Source of the DNA: Physocladia obscura
Lineage: Eukaryota > Chytridiomycota > Chytridiomycetes > Chytridiales > Chytriomycetaceae
Assembly (NCBI GenBank): GCA_027596945.1
Contig: JADGJH010000283.1
Span: forward strand, 1-22,505
Length of the DNA: 22,505 nucleotides
Direction: 5' to 3'
The notes under the pieces are model-generated. The model was not told the origin of the DNA. It made no database searches and saw only the letters and a list, made by a program, of their open reading frames with translations. This document shows positions 1 to 9,313 of this stretch, in pieces; the first letter of the stretch is position 1, and each line of letters starts with the position of its first letter. The translations under genes were made by a program, and so were the position numbers.

Positions 1-218
1 TCTTTTGGCATGGATTTTTCTATCTGGAATTAGAAGTGGTTACTTGTTTCCAAGCAAGCAAGAGCTTGAATTGATTGTTGCCAAACGAAAAAAAAATCCA
101 AACAACTCATTCTGAAGAGGCCATATCATATGAAACATTGCTCCAACAAATAAAAGGAGTATGCCACACTTGCGTTCCATACCGTGATGGACCGTTTGGA
201 ACACACTCACTTTGAAAA

Positions 219-371
219 ACTGGATATTTGCTTGCATTCTGGGGTGGCGGTGAAGACAGTGATATATTTAAATGTGCATGTCACAAAAGTATTTCAATGG
301 GTGCATCATATAAGAGAGATGCAAAAAGTTTAATGGCAATTGCTTTGGCAAGACAAGGAGATGAAATTTAG
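219..371 (+). pseudogene. Possible exon or gene fragment, unrecognised
   Basis: An open frame of about 50 codons runs from 219 to a TAG at 369-371. It reads as ordinary protein, with TGYLLAFWGGGEDSD at its start and KRDAKSLMAIALARQGDEI at its end, and it is not low complexity. There is no in-frame ATG at its start and a stop lies just upstream in the same frame, so it would be an internal or terminal exon or a broken remnant. I do not recognise the family. The call rests only on amino-acid composition. Confidence 0.2.
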
Positions 372-406
372 ATCAATTTATACTCAAGATTTGCAATTAA
401 CTTGAA

Positions 407-777
407 GTGTCAATCACACTCATGATATTGGAATTCCTGTTGACAAAAGTATTTATTCAGTTGCTTTTAAGTTCATCATCCATCTCTGCCGATAACCCAA
501 CAATTATTTCAGTTTCTATTTCAAATACAATATTGTCTGCTTCTTGTTCAAAATTTCTATATCAAGAGCTGGAATCACTTCTTCAGCACTTGGATCCAAA
601 TTTAAAACAATAATTTCAAAACTTGTGACTGATGCAAGATACAAAAATTCTGATGCAGAGCAAGTTGTGATGCAATTTGAAACTGAGTCTGAAAAAACTG
701 TTCAAGAACTAATTGAAACAGTTGATAATACCAATAATGTTGAGCAAACAGTTACTGAGTTTAATCAAGTAAAATAA
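407..777 (+). pseudogene. Possible decayed coding fragment in two overlapping frames
   Basis: Two overlapping open frames (407-613 and 544-777) both look mildly protein-like. The second contains KLVTDARYKNSDAEQVVMQ followed by a Glu/Thr-rich tail ending in FNQVK and a TAA. No single frame is open across the whole stretch and no convincing intron joins them, so a frameshifted remnant is more likely than a working gene. It may belong with the fragment at 219-371 on the same strand. No function can be assigned. Confidence 0.18.
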
Positions 778-1562
778 AACAAGTAAAAAAACAACTTGAA
801 TGATTTAGAGTGGTATATATGGTCAATTAAAATAAAAGAATGAATAAACTAAAATTCAAGTCTTAAAATATCCTAAAAATGCAACAACTTTGTCCAGCGC
901 AGTCTTTGTTTTTGAACACCTTGAAATAAAAAAATTTTTGGCAGTGAAAATTTGTTGATGTGAGTATTTTGCCATCTTTCTCCTCGTAGACAGTTCATTA
1001 TTTTTTTTCCATTGCATGTAAATATACCCATCTTATGAAAATATAAAAGAAAAAAAGCCTTGAAAAGTCATGGCAAATAGCAGCTTTCCTGGGAGAACCC
1101 AACTCCTACCATATGTTTCAATTGCATAGTTGGATTTGGCTCCCGATCTTCAACATTGCCCCCATAGATAAGACAGCAAAAATATACTGCTAGCGGGTCA
1201 AAGATGTTTGTCTTTGTTGGCAGATTTATTGAGCTGTCTGCCATCGCAAAAAAAAAACATATTTGAAAATGCAGGTTCACCAAATATCGAAATCACCCAG
1301 AAACAGTTTTGCGCTTATGGAAATGCAAATTGTCATGTACCAAAATTACAACAATCACACTGTCCATTGAAATGGGCAACAATATTTCATGAAACAATCT
1401 TATTGTCACAGACATTTCAAGAAAATGTCCTTTATAAACCAAATAGACAATGCCAATAATTTACAAAGACGTTTTTATTTTATTTTTATTTTTTATGTTA
1501 AAGCGTAGTTGTGTTAACAGAGCGAGAAATTTCCACCGTGCTTTTTTATTTTTTTTATTAGA

Positions 1563-3361
1563 ATGAGAAAATTAAAGGCTGTTATTCCAATAACAACAAC
1601 ACCAACAACAATAAAAACAACAACAGTAGCAGCAGCTACAAATGGAACTGCCGGTGTCGGAGGAAATAGTACCGACGCTGAAAATTCCAAAAACAGCAGT
1701 AACAGTAGCAGCAGCAGCAGTAGTAGGTTTATTGGAGGAATTTCAAGATCATTGGGCTCAGGAAGATCGTTAGATGAGATGGGCGAGTTTATAGATTGGG
1801 AAAGCGAACTTGGAGTTTCGAATGAGAGTATTGATGATGATATCAAAGGAACTGATGAAGTGAAAGTATTTACGCGATTGCACAAGGTAAATAAATAAAC
1901 GAAACTAAAAGCACAACAACACGCAACAATATTTTTAAACGAAAAGTTTATATATACAAATACAACGTAACACTTTGCGCGCAGACGGAAGACGAAATTT
2001 CGCAACTTGCCCTTGATGAAGATTTGGATGAAGTCAAACGAGTTTTGTTTCTACTCAGGTAGTAAAAATATTCTGTTTTAGTATTAATTTTATTTTTTAT
2101 TACGTGACATATAGCAGCACACTTTTTTTTTTCTTTTATCTTGAAGGTGTTTCATTCATATAAATCAGTATTTTTCAGAAACGGGCAAAACGTACAAATA
2201 CCGTCAGTGTTATCGTGTCTTCCGCGGTTAATCAAAGAGCGACGTAAAGATGCGTTCGCGCTGATATTTCCTGCGCTGCTTGTTTGCATTTTTTTTTTTT
2301 TTGGAAATTATTTTATTACTCTATTTTTTAATTATTTTTTTTTCTACCCAGGAAAGTATGCAGATCCGGACGCGGGATCTACAGATCATGGCGGCCGGCA
2401 TTCTTTATGATTTGATTGAGAATTCGCAGATTCCAGAGGTTATTGTGGATGAAACCTATCAATGTGCTGTGAAACTGTTGAACAGCAAGGATGAAGGTTG
2501 TTTAATTTTTTTTGAAGTGATTTTTAAACAAAAACAAAAACGAAACAAAAACAATTTTCAGACGTATCTGCAGTTTGGGGTGACGTGCTAATCGTGTCGA
2601 TAAAATTCATGTCCCAAAAATCCCTCCACGATTTTGTATATTAAAAAAAATTTTTTTTTTTTTGTAATTTTCATTTCTCATTTTTTTATATTAGATTCTG
2701 CCCGGCTGTTTGGCCTGTAGCGGCTTGTCGCAACCCGTTCCACTTCGTATTTGGTCATGTAGAATGCTTGGTGCGGTGGTTTCGCGATTGAAAACTCAAG
2801 AGTAAGAAGCTTCTCAAAATACGGATGAAAAAAAAATGAAAAAAAAAAATCTTTGATTTTTACTCATTGTTAATTTCTTTTTATTCCACTCAGAATCGAA
2901 TCACTTTTTCAGCGTGTTTTAAGTCTATGTCAGGATACAGACTACGAAGTGCGCGCTTGTATGTGCCACCAATTGAATGAATTTGTCAAATTTGTGAGGT
3001 ATTAAATAAATATGCACACGCAAGCACATTTTCTTATATCCTCTCTTACCTTTTTTTATTTTACTTTGTTTTAATTATTTGGGATAGATTAGATTCGATT
3101 CGGCGGTCCTTATTTCACGAATACGTTGAACTTATAATGGATGAAGAAAATTTTGTACGGGAAGCCGCTTTGGCAAATATTGTGAAGCTAACAGACTTTG
3201 TTGACGACAGTTTTGTATTTTTTTTTTGTTTGCACCCATAAAGAAAGGGCATTGAATGATATATTTTGCAGGTACAAAAGCAAATGTTGTGGTTCCAATA
3301 TGGCGCAAGTTGTGTGCTGATAAGCCAATCCGCCTATTGGAGCTTATGGCTCGGGATTTCG
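1563..3361 (+). CDS. PPP4R4-like HEAT-repeat phosphatase regulatory subunit, 3' truncated
   Basis: Nine exons can be placed: 1563-1886, 1985-2058, 2179-2281, 2352-2496, 2562-2635, 2695-2801, 2894-2998, 3088-3209 and 3272-3361, all with GT...AG introns and consistent phases, giving about 381 residues. After a low-complexity Thr/Asn/Ser N-terminus (about residues 10-55), the protein follows the vertebrate PP4 regulatory subunit 4 pattern: an acidic LALDEDLDEVKRVLFLL segment, then HEAT-type helices including LCQDTDYEVRACMCHQLNEF, and a following MDEENFVREAALANIV helix. PPP4R4 is a scaffold that binds the protein phosphatase 4 catalytic subunit in the cytosol; that role is family knowledge. Vertebrate proteins have about 870 residues, so more than half is missing here. 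The last visible exon ends at a donor (GTGTGT at 3362) that runs into a 20-A tract, beyond which only antisense VTC4 coding sequence is found. It is therefore a truncated gene or an assembly break. Confidence 0.72.
1600..1725 (+). repeat. Trinucleotide-like ACA/AGC low-complexity tract within coding sequence
   Basis: Imperfect ACA/CAA and AGC/AGT triplets encode Thr-rich and Ser/Asn-rich stretches in the N-terminus of the PPP4R4-like protein. The antisense frame reads as poly-Leu, which is an artefact of the repeat. It is probably a disordered, length-variable segment. Confidence 0.7.
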
Positions 3362-3385
3362 GTGTGTTTCTATTAAAATTAAAAA

Positions 3386-5467
3386 TTAAAAAAAAAAAAA
3401 AAAAAAAGCGAGAGAAAGAAACCTCAGGAATGTTCGCTCATTTGAAAAGTAAACTTTTCCAAATTTGTCAATTTTTACAGGAGCGTTTTTCCTGTTATTG
3501 CTTGCAACAACTGCTGCAGGAATAGAATTTTGCAAACTAGTATCTTCGTCATCAGAATCAACATCGTCTACACGTGTGGGATCCAAGTGTCGCGGCGGCC
3601 GGGCTTTTATAATCGACCTATCCATTTGATAAAACCAAAAAGGCACCTTATCAACTTTTTTGTAGTGAAAGTTTGCAATTGCATGATGGAATTTCGAAAA
3701 TTTCGGAACTTCTTCTACCTGTTTCATAATGTCAAAGAAAAAGTATATAATATATTTGTAATTTACCAAATGGGAATTCGCTAAATCGACAGCCCATTGT
3801 GGCGCCTCTTGTCCAGATTGTGTTTGTAGTTTAATCTCCAAGACTGCATAAGGAAAGTAAATTAAGTCATCTTTTGGCAATTCTTTGAATGGAAAACCAC
3901 TGTCATTTCTTCTCCAGTTTCCACTATTTCTACTGAATTCATCTTCACGAACAAGAGTAAGATCCGTGTCAAGAGAAATACGGACTCTTGCATCAGCAGG
4001 AAGTTGAAAAGCAGTTCGATTGTAGCTAGTACGAATCATCGGTTTAAGTTTTTTATCCAGTACCATTTGTTGTACTTCGTCGCCTAGTCGTTGCATATCC
4101 AGCAAATCTTTTTCTTTCTTTTTTCCTTTTGCGCGTAATTCTTGGACCGCCTCCTCTATTTTGTAGCGGCCAGCCAAGTAGTCATTCATATGTTTTTCTT
4201 TGATTGGGAAACGTTCTTTGATACTTTTTTGTGAGGTCCAGTCTTCATGGTGAGTCTTTCGCTCTACCCAAACTTCGTCTGTCTTTGTCCGGTCTCCATA
4301 CCATCTGAAGCGCAAATTCTGAGCACCTTCTTCACGCTTCATCCTTTCAGTGTACAGATCCAAATCGTCATTGTCAAAATAAATTGAATTTAGCGCGGGG
4401 TCGTTGGCGACACCCTTTTTGAAAAGAAGAACGGGCAAGTGCTTGAGAACCAAGACTTTGACGTCAACAATATTGTCAGGATGGACCCAATATTTCGTTG
4501 TTTTGCGCACAATGTTTTGCTGGTCAACACCGTCCGCTTTGTCCATTGAGGAGCTCAAACCATGAATGTAACGGACTCTATCCCACAGGTCTGAGAGGCG
4601 AATAATCAAAGTGTCGTAAGTTGATTCGTTAAAAGGCTTTGACGCCAAAAATGCGGCATATCTACTTGTGAGTTGATAGGCTGAACGATTCTTGTCATGT
4701 TTTTTTAGAATTTTTTTGACAGCCTGTTAAAATAGTAAATATTAAACCCAGAAATGAAAAGAAAAAACAATAATAAAGTTACCGTAAAATTGAGCCCGGA
4801 GAAGTACGCAAGATCTTTGACTTCTTGCGAGACGCGGCCAATTTCTTGGTCGAGACTTGACAGCCGGAATTTTTGCGCAACAGCATGACCCTCTTCAGAT
4901 TGGCCCGAAGTCTCTTCACTATTTTCAGAGAACGAATATTCGCTATTATGGCCATCATCATGCGGTACGAGCGGTTTAAGTGCTTCTTCGATGGAGGGCA
5001 CAGCTTTTTCCTGAAATAATTCATTTGGTTTATCAGACAAAAATCCAGCATTCGACCGCGGGTTTGGATTCAAATAGATTCAAACATAGCGCAATTAAAG
5101 CACGAACCATGGCTTCAATACGGCGCACAAGTTCGGCGTATTTTAGGGAAAAGAAAGCTTCGACTTTAAGCTTTTCGTCTTCAAGTGAGCGCTGAAACTC
5201 GCGGTGTTCGGGAAGCGCATATGGTTCAACACTAATACGAGTCTTGAGTTCTTTGTAGTCGAGCGAGTAAAAACGCCTTGTTTGTCGCATGAGTTGTTGT
5301 TGGTTTTTGTTTGTATCCTCACCAGTCGGCAAAGACTTCGTTTTCCTGAGTAAAGTATTTGTCACAGCGTAACAGTCCAGTGGTGATGATTGCTCAAACG
5401 ATCAGTTTAACAAGTATCTTGAGGGTGTTTTTGTGTGACTCACCAGTTTCTCGCCAAACTTGACCAT
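3386..5467 (-). CDS. VTC4: VTC4-like vacuolar polyphosphate polymerase, missing the C-terminal membrane domain
   Basis: Vtc4 makes polyphosphate from ATP at the vacuolar membrane. Six exons fit: 5467-5444, 5345-5323, 5276-5108, 5010-4783, 4723-3767 and 3718-3386, giving about 577 residues. The start MVKFGEKL is the classic SPX N-terminus; SPX (inositol-pyrophosphate sensor) fills residues 1 to about 165 and includes FYSLDYKELK and KILKKHDK. The polymerase tunnel domain follows (about 180-480) with TTKYWVHPDN, FRWYG, ERKTHHEDW, RTAFQLP, RVRISLDTDLTLVRED and FPYAVLEIKLQTQ, so the catalytic core looks intact. After SHLVEEVPKFSKF comes an acidic linker (DSDDED), then KVYFSNERTFLRFLSL, the beginning of the DUF202 membrane domain, which ends abruptly in poly-Phe. 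The three-helix anchor of yeast Vtc4 (721 residues) is absent. The donor at 5107 (GTTCGT) is the least certain junction. Confidence 0.88.
3388..3407. repeat. 20-A homopolymer at the meeting point of two truncated genes
   Basis: A run of 20 consecutive A lies between the last recognisable PPP4R4 exon (ending 3361, + strand) and the last recognisable VTC4 codons (down to about 3409, - strand). Both conserved genes lose their expected continuation here. The homopolymer gives the VTC4 frame a terminal poly-Phe and its stop at 3386-3388. Confidence 0.9.
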
Positions 5468-5807
5468 TTTGAATGAAAACAACGTTTAGGCACGCGCCGA
5501 AAACCAAAAAACTGTTTGTCCACAAAAGATTAACACAATAACCTATCCCACATTTTTGAATAAATAACTGATAAAGTAACGAAAAAAAAAGAAAAAAACA
5601 AAAAAAACAAATAATAACGGTGGAGTCCAGTTCGCTGCGAACGCAAAATCCACCCAAAACAAAATTTCGTGCTTGCATAAGTAAACTTTTGATCAGAATT
5701 TTGAATTCAATGCATTCCACAAGCAAATTTCATTGATAAGTTCACAAATAAACGCGCGCATGTTGTCAAATTTGCTAGATCACATGGATGGATTAAACAA
5801 CCTAAAG

Positions 5808-6175
5808 TTTTTGAAAAATATGAGCGTAAAACACGTATCAAAATAGCGTTGAAGCATTCATTTTTTTTTCAAATGTGCACCTTCAAATTGCGAATAATAA
5901 GCGACGAAAAAACCAAAACTAAGAGTCAATTTTCTTTTGAAATGGCCACGCACAAATTTTTTTGGCTAGATTATTTATATAAACGATCAAAACAATTTGA
6001 AAATATGAGTGTAACATCCAACGAAATGGCGCTGAATTCATTTTCTCTTTCTTTAATTAAGTTTTTCCATGTTTTGAACATTACCGAAAAGAAAAAAAAC
6101 CAAAGCGAAGGTTGGATTAATTTTCTGCTTGAAAAAATGGCCATGCACAAAAATTTTCAATACTATAAAAACCGT
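5808..6175 (+). repeat. Degenerate tandem duplication of about 185-195 bases upstream of the phosphoesterase
   Basis: Two diverged copies lie head to tail. TTTGAAAAATATGAGCGTAA (about 5810) matches TTTGAAAATATGAGTGTAA (about 5997). GCGTTGAAGCATTCATTT matches GCGCTGAATTCATTT. GAAATGGCCACGCACAAA (about 5939) matches AAAATGGCCATGCACAAA (about 6134), and TTATATAAACG matches CTATAAAAACCG. The order of the blocks is the same in both copies, with offsets of about 185 to 195 bases. The duplication ends just upstream of the phosphoesterase ATG and carries two TATA-like motifs. Confidence 0.7.
6164..6170 (+). promoter_or_regulatory. Likely TATA box for the phosphoesterase gene
   Basis: TATAAAA lies 55 bases before the ATG at 6219, in the downstream copy of the duplicated promoter region. 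The equivalent position in the upstream copy is TATATAAA at 5977. Confidence 0.4.
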
Positions 6176-6218
6176 GATCTCTCAAATCTCTCAGAGGAGT
6201 ATTTTAAAAAAAAAGGAC

Positions 6219-7631
6219 ATGCAGATCCGTCAGATAATACTTGCAGCTAGCGTTGTTGCAGCGGCACCGACAGGGCCAATCAAGAACTTTGTGGTACTAT
6301 GCTTGGAAAACCACTCGTTCGACGCGCTGCTGGGCTGGTGGGCAAAATCGCAGGCCGGAATAGACGGTATTCCCGACGGTGACACGGCCTGCAACACGCT
6401 GGCCAAGACCGGCCAGCAGTTCTGCGCCTCGAACGCTGCCCAATACGTGCAGGACTTCGACCCAGACCACCAGGTCGATGCGACCACACTGCAGATCTAC
6501 GGCGCTGCCAACGGCACAAATCCCCTTGCGCCCATCGGCCTGCCAAATATGTCTGGCTTTGTCGACCAGGCCGTGGTCTACGAAGACGAGCCACTGTCCG
6601 AAAACGGCGAGCCCCAAGTGTTCAACGACTCCTACGCCGCCCAGACTGTCATGAGTTCCTTTGATCCGTCCGCGCTTCCCGTCACCATCGCGCTTGCCGA
6701 AAACTTTCTTGTCTTCGACGCTTGGCATGCTGCTGTCCCAGGCCCCACATTCCCAAACAGAATCTCACTGGCCGCCGGAACTTCCAACGGTCTCTACTAT
6801 AACGAAGTTTCCACTTTGCTTGCTGGCATGCCACAGACATCTATTTTTCAAATGTTTGACAATGCCGGTTACTCCTACAAAAACTATTACAACCAAGTGC
6901 CAACTGGCGTCGTATTTACAGACTTCAGAGACCGTGTTATAAAAGATATTTTGGAACTTCAACCATCTGCCCACATTGGTTCCTTGAATTCTTTTTTTGC
7001 TGACGCCAAAGCTGGCAACCTTCCAGCTTTTTCATGGATTGACCCAATTTTGGTTTCTGTTCCTGGACAGCCTGCCAATGATAACCACCCGCCGCACGAT
7101 ATTGCACGAGGAGAACTTCTTGTCAAACAAGTCTACGAAGCTCTTCGTGCATCTCCTCAGTGGGAATCTACAGCTCTTCTCCTTACATACGACGAACACG
7201 GCGGGTTTTGGGATCATGCTGCGCCACCCACAAATGTTCCAATTCCCGACACTGCATCTGCTAACTGCCCAGACTTCCACTTTGATCGACTTGGTATTCG
7301 TGTACCCACTATTTTAATTTCACCTTATGTCAATGCTGGTGTCGTACACCAACCAACAGCAGCCGCACCTGCACAATTTGCAAGTTATTCGGCTTCACAG
7401 TACGAGCACGCGTCTCTTACACACACGTTGAACGATTTATTTGACTTGGGTGCATCATTGACGAACAGATCTGCCTGGGCCGGTTCTTTTGCAGGAGAGT
7501 TTTTGCACACTGCAAGAACCAACACTCCTGTCACACTTCCAGATGCTCCAACAATTACTCTTTCAGCAGAGATTGCTGATGTCGAGAACGAGTGGATGGA
7601 AATTGTTTCATTTATTCGAAGTATTTTGTGA
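6219..7631 (+). CDS. Secreted phosphoesterase of the phospholipase C / acid phosphatase family (PF04185-type)
   Basis: An intronless gene of 470 residues. The ATG at 6219 is chosen because it gives a hydrophobic signal peptide (MQIRQIILAASVVAAAP); the open frame extends 30 codons upstream but with no ATG and with promoter-like sequence. The family hydrolyses phosphate esters of phospholipids or small molecules. Motifs fit: FVVLCLENHSFDALLGWW near the mature N-terminus (metal site), PGPTFPNRISLAAGTS with the likely Thr nucleophile, the metal-binding TYDEHGGFWDHAAPP around residue 325, GIRVPTILISPYV, and a late YEHASLTHTLNDLF. It is probably extracellular and may scavenge phosphate, which would suit the neighbouring VTC4 gene, but the exact substrate cannot be told. 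Composition is uneven: the 5' third is markedly GC-rich and the 3' end AT-rich. Lack of introns next to intron-rich genes is compatible with bacterial origin. Confidence 0.82.
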   Translation: MQIRQIILAASVVAAAPTGPIKNFVVLCLENHSFDALLGWWAKSQAGIDGIPDGDTACNTLAKTGQQFCASNAAQYVQDFDPDHQVDATTLQIYGAANGTNPLAPIGLPNMSGFVDQAVVYEDEPLSENGEPQVFNDSYAAQTVMSSFDPSALPVTIALAENFLVFDAWHAAVPGPTFPNRISLAAGTSNGLYYNEVSTLLAGMPQTSIFQMFDNAGYSYKNYYNQVPTGVVFTDFRDRVIKDILELQPSAHIGSLNSFFADAKAGNLPAFSWIDPILVSVPGQPANDNHPPHDIARGELLVKQVYEALRASPQWESTALLLTYDEHGGFWDHAAPPTNVPIPDTASANCPDFHFDRLGIRVPTILISPYVNAGVVHQPTAAAPAQFASYSASQYEHASLTHTLNDLFDLGASLTNRSAWAGSFAGEFLHTARTNTPVTLPDAPTITLSAEIADVENEWMEIVSFIRSIL

Positions 7632-8239
7632 ATTGATACCGAAGAGTAGAAAAACTTCAATAAACATTGCTGGCTCAAAACAAATGAAACATGCGCAGAT
7701 TTTTTTGCCACGACCACCTACTAATGTGCAATAAACTCTATTAACATTGAATTCATCAGACTTCGGACATGCCAACACTGATTATTACGATTTGATTTTT
7801 TAGCTATGAAAAAAAACAAAAAAAAAAAATTTAATTCATTACTTCACAAAAATTTAATGTGTGGCTTAGGAAAAAGTTTTTGAAATGTTCAAGCAGTTGC
7901 ATTTATAATATTTTAGGCAGCAAATCATGGCGGTTTATTTGAAATAATTGTCAAAGTCTAATTTTCAAGAAATAGAAAAGTTTAATAGCCCTCATTTTAA
8001 TGCCAGGAATCAATGAAGACAAAAAATAAAATTTTTTTGTTTGACCCCTGATAGGTTTTCCAGGCTACTGCGAAACAGCTATCGCGATAGATTTCCTTCA
8101 ATCATTGATGCATTTTTTCAAAATACAAAACCATTTTTCTCTCATGAAAGATTAGTTTGTTGATTTAATTTCTTGATAACAGGAGTGGCACTGAAATTGA
8201 AAAGCCCAACTGGGAAAAAATGGCGAAAAACTTCTTGTT
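7632..8239. other. Intergenic region with polyadenylation-type signals
   Basis: AATAAA occurs at 7659-7664 and 7730-7735, suitable for 3' ends of the phosphoesterase transcript. The remainder is AT-rich with an A-run near 7820 and a 12-base perfect palindrome at 8079-8090 (CTATCGCGATAG). No gene is visible. Confidence 0.5.
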
Positions 8240-9313
8240 ATGATTATACCAAGTTTTCTTGTTTTTGCCACTTACGTTACTGTTGCTCCTCTCGACAAGA
8301 GAGCCGCTACTTGTGTGGTCTCTAGCTATGCTGGTTTTGCAAGTTGCGCTTCATCAACAAACATCCACATTCAAGGCCCTATCACCGTTCCCACAAATTC
8401 AGTAATCGACTGGTCTAGTCTGAAGTCCGGCACACAAGTTTTGCTCAGCGGAACAGTTACATTCACCAAAAGAATATTGACCGAGTCTGGTCCAAAACTT
8501 ATAACTGTAGGTGGCAGCGATATTACTTTTAAAGGTGACTCAAGTAATCCAGGAATTCTTGATGGACAAAGCTCTAGTTACTGGGACGGAAAAGGTAGCA
8601 ATAGAGGAGTCCCCAAACCAAAATTTTTCAGTCTTGAAACCACAGGGAAGTCTCGCTTTTTCAACTTCAAGATTTTGAACGCACCTGTTCAATCATTCAG
8701 TATTGGTGGCAGCGGTACGACCATTGACAACGTCAAAGTTGATAATAGTGCTGGGGACGCATTGGGTCACAACACCGACGGGTTCGATGTCAGTGCCGCC
8801 AGTATTATTATTCAAAACTCGTGGGTTTACAACCAAGACGACTGTCTCGCTGGCAACAGTGCAAATGACGTTCATTTTCTCAACAACATTTGCATCGGCG
8901 GTCATGGAATTTCTATTGGGTCAGTTGCAAGCGGCTCTGTTGTCGAGAACGTCACTGTCAAAAACTGCACGGTGCAGTCTTCAACATTTGGTGCGTGTAT
9001 CAAGACTGACTACGGTGCAACCTCCGGAAGCGTAAGCTCAATTATATACGAAGACATCACGCTTGTGGATATTTCGACGATGGGGATTGTGGTTCGACAA
9101 GATTATCAGAATGGAAGTCCAAAGGGAACAGCTGTGTCCAAGATGCCAATTACTGGTGTCACAATGTCCAATATTCATGGAACTATCACGTCAGGAGCCG
9201 ACAGCGTGTTTATTCTCTGTGCGACTGGGGAATGCACTGGATTTGATTGGTTTGAGATCAATATTGCCCCCAAGAAAACAAGCTGCTCGGGTGCAAGTCC
9301 AACCGGATGCTGA
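8240..9313 (+). CDS. Secreted endopolygalacturonase, GH28, with an altered RIK motif
   Basis: An intronless 357-residue protein, close to the usual length of fungal endopolygalacturonases (about 360), which cut homogalacturonan in pectin. A short hydrophobic leader (MIIPSFLVFATYVTVAP) is followed by LDKRA, a likely Kex2-type processing site. The right-handed beta-helix family motifs are present: HNTDGFDVS (about 178-186), NQDDCLAGNS (about 198-207) with both catalytic Asp, and GGHGISIGSV with the catalytic-region His. The fourth signature, normally RIK, reads CIK here: codon 253 (8996-8998) is TGT instead of an Arg codon. The Arg and Lys of this motif bind substrate in characterised enzymes, so activity may be reduced or altered. 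The C-terminus keeps the paired Cys pattern. AATAAA at 9365-9370 follows. Confidence 0.9.
   Translation: MIIPSFLVFATYVTVAPLDKRAATCVVSSYAGFASCASSTNIHIQGPITVPTNSVIDWSSLKSGTQVLLSGTVTFTKRILTESGPKLITVGGSDITFKGDSSNPGILDGQSSSYWDGKGSNRGVPKPKFFSLETTGKSRFFNFKILNAPVQSFSIGGSGTTIDNVKVDNSAGDALGHNTDGFDVSAASIIIQNSWVYNQDDCLAGNSANDVHFLNNICIGGHGISIGSVASGSVVENVTVKNCTVQSSTFGACIKTDYGATSGSVSSIIYEDITLVDISTMGIVVRQDYQNGSPKGTAVSKMPITGVTMSNIHGTITSGADSVFILCATGECTGFDWFEINIAPKKTSCSGASPTGC

Larger units (their letters stand above)
1..1562. other. AT-rich region without a convincing gene
   Basis: No complete gene is recognisable in this stretch. It holds A/T homopolymers and several short open frames. Two of them (219-371 and 407-777) have protein-like composition and are listed separately. 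The open frames around 1068-1459 on both strands match no family I know and have no good start context or splice pattern. No tRNA or rRNA was seen. Confidence 0.5.
5468..6218. other. Intergenic region between the divergent VTC4 and phosphoesterase genes
   Basis: About 750 bases separate the VTC4 start (- strand) from the phosphoesterase start (+ strand). It should hold both promoters. The VTC4-proximal part is AT-rich with A-runs. The right half contains the degenerate tandem duplication listed separately. The open frames here carry no recognisable domain. Confidence 0.6.

Noticed and set aside
1514..2005. Minus-strand open frame of 163 codons with a poly-Leu stretch opposite the first PPP4R4 exon
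   Set aside because: The Leu run is the antisense of the Ser/AGC-rich coding repeat, and the sense strand encodes a recognisable protein with proper splice sites.
3530..3784. Plus-strand open frame that could extend the PPP4R4 gene past the A-tract
   Set aside because: It is antisense to the VTC4 linker and VTC-domain exon, whose protein sequence is clearly conserved, and it shows no HEAT-repeat character.
6230..6728. Long minus-strand open frames opposite the phosphoesterase
   Set aside because: They are shadows caused by the GC-rich, codon-biased sense gene; they contain no domain and have Arg-rich composition.
8079..8090. Perfect 12-base palindrome CTATCGCGATAG
   Set aside because: It stands alone, has no second copy that I found, and 12-base palindromes arise by chance; no regulator can be assigned.
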